Origin: Apostichopus parvimensis
Taxonomy: Eukaryota > Echinodermata > Holothuroidea > Aspidochirotida > Stichopodidae
Assembly (NCBI GenBank): GCA_000934455.1
Contig: KN882567.1
Span: 190,717-223,123 of the forward strand
DNA: 32,407 nt
Direction of reading: 5' to 3'
Part shown: in pieces, positions 26,447 through 32,407 of the stretch
Position numbering within the stretch: the stretch's first letter is position 1
Layout of the letters: each line of letters starts with the position of its first letter
The notes under the pieces: model-generated
The model's input: the letters and a program-made list of their open reading frames with translations, nothing else
Database searches by the model: none
Told to the model about the DNA's origin: nothing
Made by a program: the position numbers and the translations under genes

Positions 26447-29400
26447 GTTGCATGCTGAAGGCATGATTGCTGTAATTCTGTATACATGAAGTTTCCTTAT
26501 GTTTCATTTTTTGCCTTTTCTTTTCCAACTAAGCTTTGTATATATTCAAAATATATGGATTTGTTGAAAGCATATTTTACTCTTAATATTGCATATTATT
26601 AATTTTTTCTTCAATTTTTCTTTTTTTTTGGTTTCAAAGGAAGACTTTTGCTACGAAAGGAAAAAAAGGGCACAATGATGTAACATACCAATGGAGACAC
26701 TCAGAGTTAAAGACAGTCAATCAAATTTTGGGAAAGCCCACAAAGGGGGCATGCATGGGAGAGGAGGGAGGGCGTGTTGTTGAGTTATTTCGAAAATGTC
26801 AAATTCCTTTTTGATGTGGTCAATTTTGGTGGTGTTGCATAAACACGAAAAAACATATTTGAAATGAAACGAGACAGGTTAAAAAAAAAAAAAAGGAAAA
26901 TCGATCGGGGGGTACGATTAAATGTGAATTCCATCGTCATTGTAAATTGATGTTACTTCATTGTGTCCTTTATTTTTGTTGGATTCCTAGCCTATTCAGG
27001 CGGTGAGTTACGGGTACAGAGGAGAGAAGAAAAAAACGAGTATCTTTTATTGAAGTACGAATGGTTTTTTCTTTTGTTTTTGTTTTAAGCGTAGCAAGCC
27101 AGACAATGGACTGTGTAAAGAGTGCCTTTCTGTGTCGCTTCCAGTTTCTGTTCTTGTAATATTTTCTTTTAAGTTTGATCATGATAATTATTGTCATTAT
27201 TATTATTTTTGTCATTTATTTCTCCTTTTTTTTTTCTTTTAGCAACCTGCCCAAATTAAATATTGAAAATACTACACGATTGCAGTTTTTTTCCCTTCCG
27301 CCCTCAAAAAAACAAATTTTTCCTTCTGTCTATACTCAACCAGATGTGTGGGAGTGGCCTGTCCACTATGTGTGTGATGTCAGCTTATCCCTGTTTTGAA
27401 AACAAATTCTTTAGCAGCGCATATCTTTGTAAAAAAAAATGGTTGATACAGGGTTGGAGCAAATGATCGGGTAACAATATGACAAAAGTGATTAGGAGCT
27501 GGAAGATGGTGTTGTTTGGTTATGTTAACAGGAGTACAGGCTTGGTGCATTAATTTGTTGTTTGTTTTTTGATCATCTTTTTTTCCATGCTATTTAATAC
27601 TAGCATGATGTAAGCCACTATTTAATTGGACGTGAAATTTATGTGAACTTTAAGAAAAAAAACTGCTTTTGGTAGTTAAGTGAAATCTTATTAAGTGTCT
27701 CCATTTGTTAGCGACAGCTACAATCCCATAATAGATGTTGAAATAACAATGGGAAATCAATTTAAAAAAGTTTTATTTTGTAGTAATAGATTATTTTACT
27801 AGTTAGATAAGAAATTTTGTCAAAATGAGATTTCAATTTCCTTTTGAGCTCTCGTGAAATTTTCAGAACTCTATGAAGAAGGCCGGCCCCTTTCCACGTT
27901 CCTGCCATACTAGTCAGTCTGTCAAGTGCAGTCTTGCAGTTACATACAATGTTTCTTGCTCTGAGAATTAAAAAAATAGTCACAAGGACAGATTTGTGGT
28001 TATGTTGATGTTAGGAGGAGGAGGCTAGGCTTGTTATTTCTTATTCTGTTTTAGCTATCAGGAATATGGTTATGATCAAATGCGGATACAACAGTATATA
28101 ACAATCATTGCTGAAAAAACAGTAACAATTCGTGTTGAAGATTAACCTTGAATGTATTATTTTAATTAATTACTTGCCAGGAAGATTCATCCCTTAAAAT
28201 GGATTGTTATTTTCTTTCTCTTCTACTTAAGTTCCTAAGGGTGGTGATTAATATCTTATGAATATTTATGTTTACATCAATGGGCTGGATAGGAGAAACA
28301 CGTAACACTGTTCGTCAATATGTCGTTGTGGCAGCCAGTTAGTTGACTTTGCATTCAGATAGTAAGATAACCCGACGACAGTTTCCCATAGCAAAAAGGT
28401 TGTTTGATCTTTATCTGACCAAAAATAAAACAGCAGTGAAATCACACAGCTATATACATCAACTGAGTTTCTAGCAGACACCTAAAAGGAGAAAGGGTTC
28501 GTGAAACCGATCATGGTGTGTTATACAACGTTGTCTGTAAAACAATGTTGTAAAAGGATTACCATGGTAACTACTGATATCGCTCTGAGAAGTGGAAACA
28601 ATGATGTTTTGAAACATGTTATGTACTCAGAATTGTAGGATATGCTTTGATATTTCACAAATACCGGATGTATGAATTATTACTTTTCCATTCTAGATTA
28701 CTTAAGGCCGTATTTAACACCCACAAATTACTACTGTGTGGATAACAAAGGGGATATGTTTAAGTCTTGTAAGCCCAAGGTGGATTAATCAGGGCGGTTC
28801 TCAAAGCATTCATGTTTGTTGACTCATGATGGCTAATTAATTATTTGTTCATGTTAGTCGTAATAGCAAAAACAGTCCAGTCGATACTCTGGCAAACAAG
28901 TTTTCTTTGATAGCAGTTTTCTTCATTCCTGGAGCCATCGGCGTCCCAAAGGACCGTGAAATCTGTTACTTAAAAAGCAATGCTTCTGAGCGCATTGTTA
29001 ATGTCACTCGCAAGTTGCCTGATGTAGGTCAGGTCTTAAATGAGATGCGGAGGGGGAGGAGGTGGGTTGGGGGGGGGGAACAAAGTGATAGGTGCAGAAG
29101 AATGCAGCTGTGTCATAAATAAATATTCTTGTTTCGGTGGTTTTGTTTTCATCACATTTTCATTGTACAGTCGATCTGCAGCTAAAAGATGATATTAAAA
29201 GCGATAGGAGAAATGCTATCATATTTTAAACGATGCAGCTACGAATTCTATTTTTTTCAAAACGAGGCATTTCTTATTCCGTGTGATGAATACGTACTGG
29301 GTATCTTAGCAGCTACAATAACTAGCAGCTTGTTATTTTATTTTGTTTAAGCTTAAAAAAAAGTCAACATTTGACTGACTTCTAGGCATGAGGAAGTCAC

Positions 29401-30588
29401 TCAATCAAGACGTAGATATTTCTTCAATGAAGATTGAGTCGCATTTCTTTTCTTGACTTTCCTGTTCCTTTCTGCAAAAACACCTTTCTGACCTCCCTTG
29501 GTCAAGAATTATCTTATTACTACTCCCAATATAATGTTAAATCTACTTCCAAACTTGATATTTGAAAAAAAAAAAAAAAAATCCAAAATATAGGTTGTAT
29601 CATTTTTGGTCTCCATAGCCAAAGATGCTACTACTTAAAGATTCTATAGTTTCTGCTTGCTATGTGTTGCAAAGAACTAATCTGTTTAGTTAGCGGTACT
29701 AATCTTACTTGTGAAACAGGTCCTGTCATCCTTGTTATGTGTAGTACCTCTAATTCCTAGGTTGGCAGTAACTGATTTTGTTTTATCTGGATTCACACAG
29801 TATACAAGTTACTGTGGGGAAGGGTGGTGTGAGGGGTGGGGGAGCAGTTGTTTTATCCAGAAATGTGAACAAGAGCATAGTAGACAAGTGGTTAGGGAGG
29901 CAGTTCCCGCAACCCCCCCCCAAAACCCCTCCACCCAATCTAGGGGTATCATATTGTGTCTGCAAAATTGGGGACATGTTCTTGTGACCCCGGTGCGGTT
30001 TCCTCTCTTCTTGATTGCAGGGGTGGGGGAAGAATTTTAATCAGAATGGTTTTCACCTTCACTTACTGCAACTTTGTTGAAACAACTTTTATTAAAAGAA
30101 GAAAATACTGAATTTCTTTTTGAAACTTTTTCACCACTCCTCTCTTCACTCAATATGCATATGTATGACTTTGATTGACTGCGCAATTTTAGTAGCGATA
30201 ATCTTCTCCAGGCATAATATCTTGCTTATTTTTTGTCTTTTCAACGCATTTTCATTTTACTTGATGTTAGTAATCACATGGACCAGTTGTTAGAATAGGT
30301 ATTGACTGTAAATAATGGATAAAATATTTCAGTTTGAAAACATGCTGTATCTGTATAAAATCAGAGACTTGTCTATATTTGTAATTGGAAGGTAACTATT
30401 TTAGGAGAATTTTAGGTGTCAAAATGGGAAAATGTGTAGCTTCCTACACATTAGCAATGTGGGGAAAGCTGGGTTAAAATCTTTTCGATCCCCATTTCCC
30501 CCTGTTAATGTAGGCATCAAATTGGTGTCGTCTCAAAGGTGACATCCCTCTCACACTCGTACCCTCAATCCTTAGTGGAGTACACGAT

Positions 30589-30625
30589 GGGGGTGGTCGG
30601 GGATGGAGGAGGGGGAGAAGGGGTG
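30589..30625 (+). repeat. G-run tract, G-quadruplex-prone
   Basis: Four G runs (GGGGG, GGGG, GGGGG, GGGG) are separated by 4 to 8 nt. This is a moderate G-quadruplex pattern in non-coding sequence. Confidence 0.5.
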
Positions 30626-30901
30626 GAAGACAGGGTGTGACATGGCATACAAATGTCATTACCAAAGTTCGAGTCTTATCCAGTGTGGAAAACATACAAG
30701 ATAATTTGCCAATCTCCAACAAGTATTAATGTTGCGTGCTGCCTAACTAACCATTTCATTACAATTAATAATATCTTAACCCTATAAAGCTAGGAAGAAA
30801 AGTTTAAGAAAAAATCATTTTAATCAGTGTCATTTATACATGAGAAGGAAGGTGTGGTTCAAACTACAAAGACAGTCAGTATTAGCTTCTGAAAAGATAA
30901 T

Positions 30902-30955
30902 GTGATATCACTCATATATAATATGATATCACTCACTGTAAAAATGTGATATCAC
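30902..30955. repeat. Three TGATATCA palindromes at about 22-bp spacing
   Basis: GTGATATCAC occurs at 30902-30911 and 30946-30955, and the core TGATATCA also at 30924-30931. Spacing of 22 bp is about two helical turns. Each word is self-complementary. Confidence 0.65.
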
Positions 30956-31098
30956 TTATATCACCCAATATATAGAGAACTCTAAGTATCTCTCCAGATG
31001 ATAAAATCGGGTAAACTCATGAAGTGATCTCGAGATTTCTGATCAAGTTACACAAAATCCCTATCTTGGGTCCCTCGACCCATTTAGCTTTGTGAGTT

Positions 31099-31138
31099 TG
31101 GGGGTTGGGGGAGGGGAGGGGAGGGGAGGGTTGGGGTT
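31099..31138 (+). repeat. Strong G-quadruplex tract (GGGGAGGGGAGGGGAGGG)
   Basis: Runs of four or five G are separated by single A or TT. The centre GGGGAGGGGAGGGGAGGG is the same motif seen at 6861-6933, 24 kb away. Confidence 0.7.
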
Positions 31139-32208
31139 AGAGGTATGATGGAGGATATGTATTTAAAACAAAAAAACTGGAGTCCAGTATAACCTTTAAT
31201 TTTGTTAATTCTGCTCAAATTCATGGAAGGTGTTTTGAATGCCCGTGAAAACAATTTAAAGATTGATTATTGCATGTGATAGCTTATAAAGTAGTTTTAT
31301 TTTCGATTTTTAAATATGTTAACCCTTCCATTCTTCGGAAACATCTGCAAATGAATCCGATGATGTACTTTGTCATTATCTCTTTGTCATTAATAGTAGC
31401 TTATCTCTTTATCCTCGCTTGAAAACTATCAGATTTTGTTTTATTTATGTGTTTATTTTTTTTTCCCCAGTGATTTCTCCGAGTGTTCTACATGTCAGCT
31501 CCATGCTGTGTATGTTAGTCAGAAAGTGCAATGTCATGGGTGGACACACCTTGTCAAGAGTAACTTTTTAAGCTTGCCTTGCATAGTTATTAGCAACTTT
31601 TTTTCTTTCCTTCATCTTCTTTTTCTTTTCTTCGGTCACTTCTTTCGATTTCCTTTACTTTGAAAACATTTTCAGAGCTTATATTTCAATCTTTAAGTAT
31701 TCATAAAGGTACAAAAATGTTGTATGCACCCATATTTTGTTTTTGCTTTTGTGTACTCTAAATCCTCCCCTCCCTCCCCCAACCCCCCTTGGGGTTTTTC
31801 CCCTTCTTTCTTTCTTTATAGCTTCATTTTTTGTATATTGAATGAAGTTTCAAAAAAAAAAATACGGAAAATGACAATGAATTATAATAATCTGCCAGAA
31901 ATGCTATTTTAAAAATAAAACCTTCGTGTTTGGGTTTTCTTTCTTTCTTTTTGATTGTTTGTTTGTTTTGATTTAAAAAGATTTAACACTTCAGCATTGG
32001 CAGGGTTACAGACCCTGTCAGATAGGACTGTTCCCCTTCCCCTCCTTTTGTGAAAAACCTGAAAGGTTGCATTGTCCCCCCCCCCTCCTCTCACCCTACT
32101 CCCCGGCCCTTAACCAGACACTCATTATTGACTCATGACTTCAGAAATCTGTCAATAGTCCTCACAGAATTCCGTTAACTTCCATGTACGAAGAGAAATC
32201 CGTGTCAC

Positions 32209-32240
32209 ACCAGGGAGTTGTTCCATAACAACTCCCTGGT
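32209..32240. repeat. Perfect palindrome with 14-bp arms, same core as 1459-1498
   Basis: ACCAGGGAGTTGTT (32209-32222) and AACAACTCCCTGGT (32227-32240) are exact reverse complements around a 4-nt CCAT loop. The pairing weakly continues outward (CAC/CACA against GTGT). The 20-bp core at 32220-32239 equals 1471-1490. Confidence 0.75.
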
Positions 32241-32407
32241 CACACAGATATATCTTTAAGAAAAATCACCCAAGATAGAGACAAAAAAAACTTGTTCCAC
32301 ACTCAACCTCCCCAGTTCTACATCGGAATCCGCAGCTGTGTGATCATGAAGACTGTCGTAGATATTGTTTTGAGGAAAGCCACCTAGGGCTCAAATACAC
32401 ATGTTCG

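Larger units (their letters stand above)
24703..26465 (+). other. Probable 3' UTR of the gene
   Basis: No coding potential follows the stop. Poly(A) signals AATAAA occur at 25100-25105 and, in a better setting, at 26441-26446. A GA-rich tract lies at 24879-24945. A hairpin with arms GGAGTTTT and AAAACTCC lies at about 25687-25710. TGTATATA at 26403-26410 matches the Pumilio-binding consensus UGUAnAUA. The 67-codon frame at 25564-25767 has no support as a gene. The length is inferred from the signal and is not proven. Confidence 0.5.
26466..32407. other. Downstream stretch with no confident gene
   Basis: AT-rich sequence with homopolymer A, T, C and G runs. Several weak exon-like stretches with good acceptors (near 26991, 27243, 28907 and 31471) are open but unsupported. 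Listed repeats include a GTGATATCAC cluster, two G-quadruplex tracts and a palindrome at the 3' end. AATAAA-type signals also occur near 28425 and 29119. This could be intergenic DNA or an extended 3' region. Confidence 0.55.

Noticed and set aside
28907-29122. Frame starting after TAGCAG with DREICYLKSNASERIVNV
   Set aside because: The polypyrimidine tract is poor, no donor or family is recognisable, and the end runs into a G-rich stretch.
31471-31663. Possible terminal exon after TTTTTTTTTCCCCAG, with a CSTC...CHGW spacing like a zinc site
   Set aside because: The acceptor is good, but the zinc-like frame ends in a Phe/Leu low-complexity tail. The frame that fits exon 8 by phase gives a short unremarkable peptide, and it lies 7 kb past a proper stop.
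1-32407. CRISPR array, operon, prophage or toxin-antitoxin system
   Set aside because: The tandem repeats have no spacer architecture, and the gene has spliceosomal introns. The window is eukaryotic, and no such system is visible.

Overview
The window looks like nuclear DNA of an animal, most likely a marine invertebrate. It is AT-rich, gene-poor and full of microsatellites, minisatellites and G or C homopolymer runs. Its coding sequence is cut into short exons with standard GT-AG introns of about 0.4 to 3.4 kb. I see no prokaryotic operon, tRNA, rRNA, CRISPR array, intact transposon or viral gene. An echinoderm or similar deuterostome is only an impression from composition.

One gene is supported, on the plus strand. 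Nine exons from 8886 to 24702 chain in one open frame with compatible splice phases at all eight junctions. They give 447 residues ending at a TGA at 24700-24702. The first exon found begins inside a codon, so the 5' part of the gene lies upstream, either unrecognised in 1-8885 or outside the window. The protein tail is mostly low-complexity and probably disordered. It has a basic KRVKR motif beside an acidic Ser-rich stretch, a seven-proline run, Ser/Thr/Pro-rich linkers and one conspicuous block with TPRNTPRSTPIPKW. This would suit a nuclear regulatory protein, but I could not name the family with confidence. The 3' UTR probably runs to an AATAAA at 26441.

Layout: 1-8885 has no confident exon and carries G-rich minisatellites, palindromes and AT-rich repeats. 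8886-24702 is the gene. Its introns hold a 12-copy 32-bp minisatellite with a POU-like palindrome, a pre-miRNA-like hairpin, a CpG-rich patch, a 40-bp tandem array and a 284-bp higher-order repeat. 24703 to about 26465 is the probable 3' UTR. The rest, to 32407, has no confident gene and several G-quadruplex-prone tracts.

The most interesting points are a tandem duplication that copied an exon end with its splice donor and created a second in-frame donor 87 nt downstream; the repeated POU-like sites; the intronic hairpin at 15481-15592; a joined acceptor/donor at 20690/20691; and a stop codon inside a perfect 16-bp palindrome.
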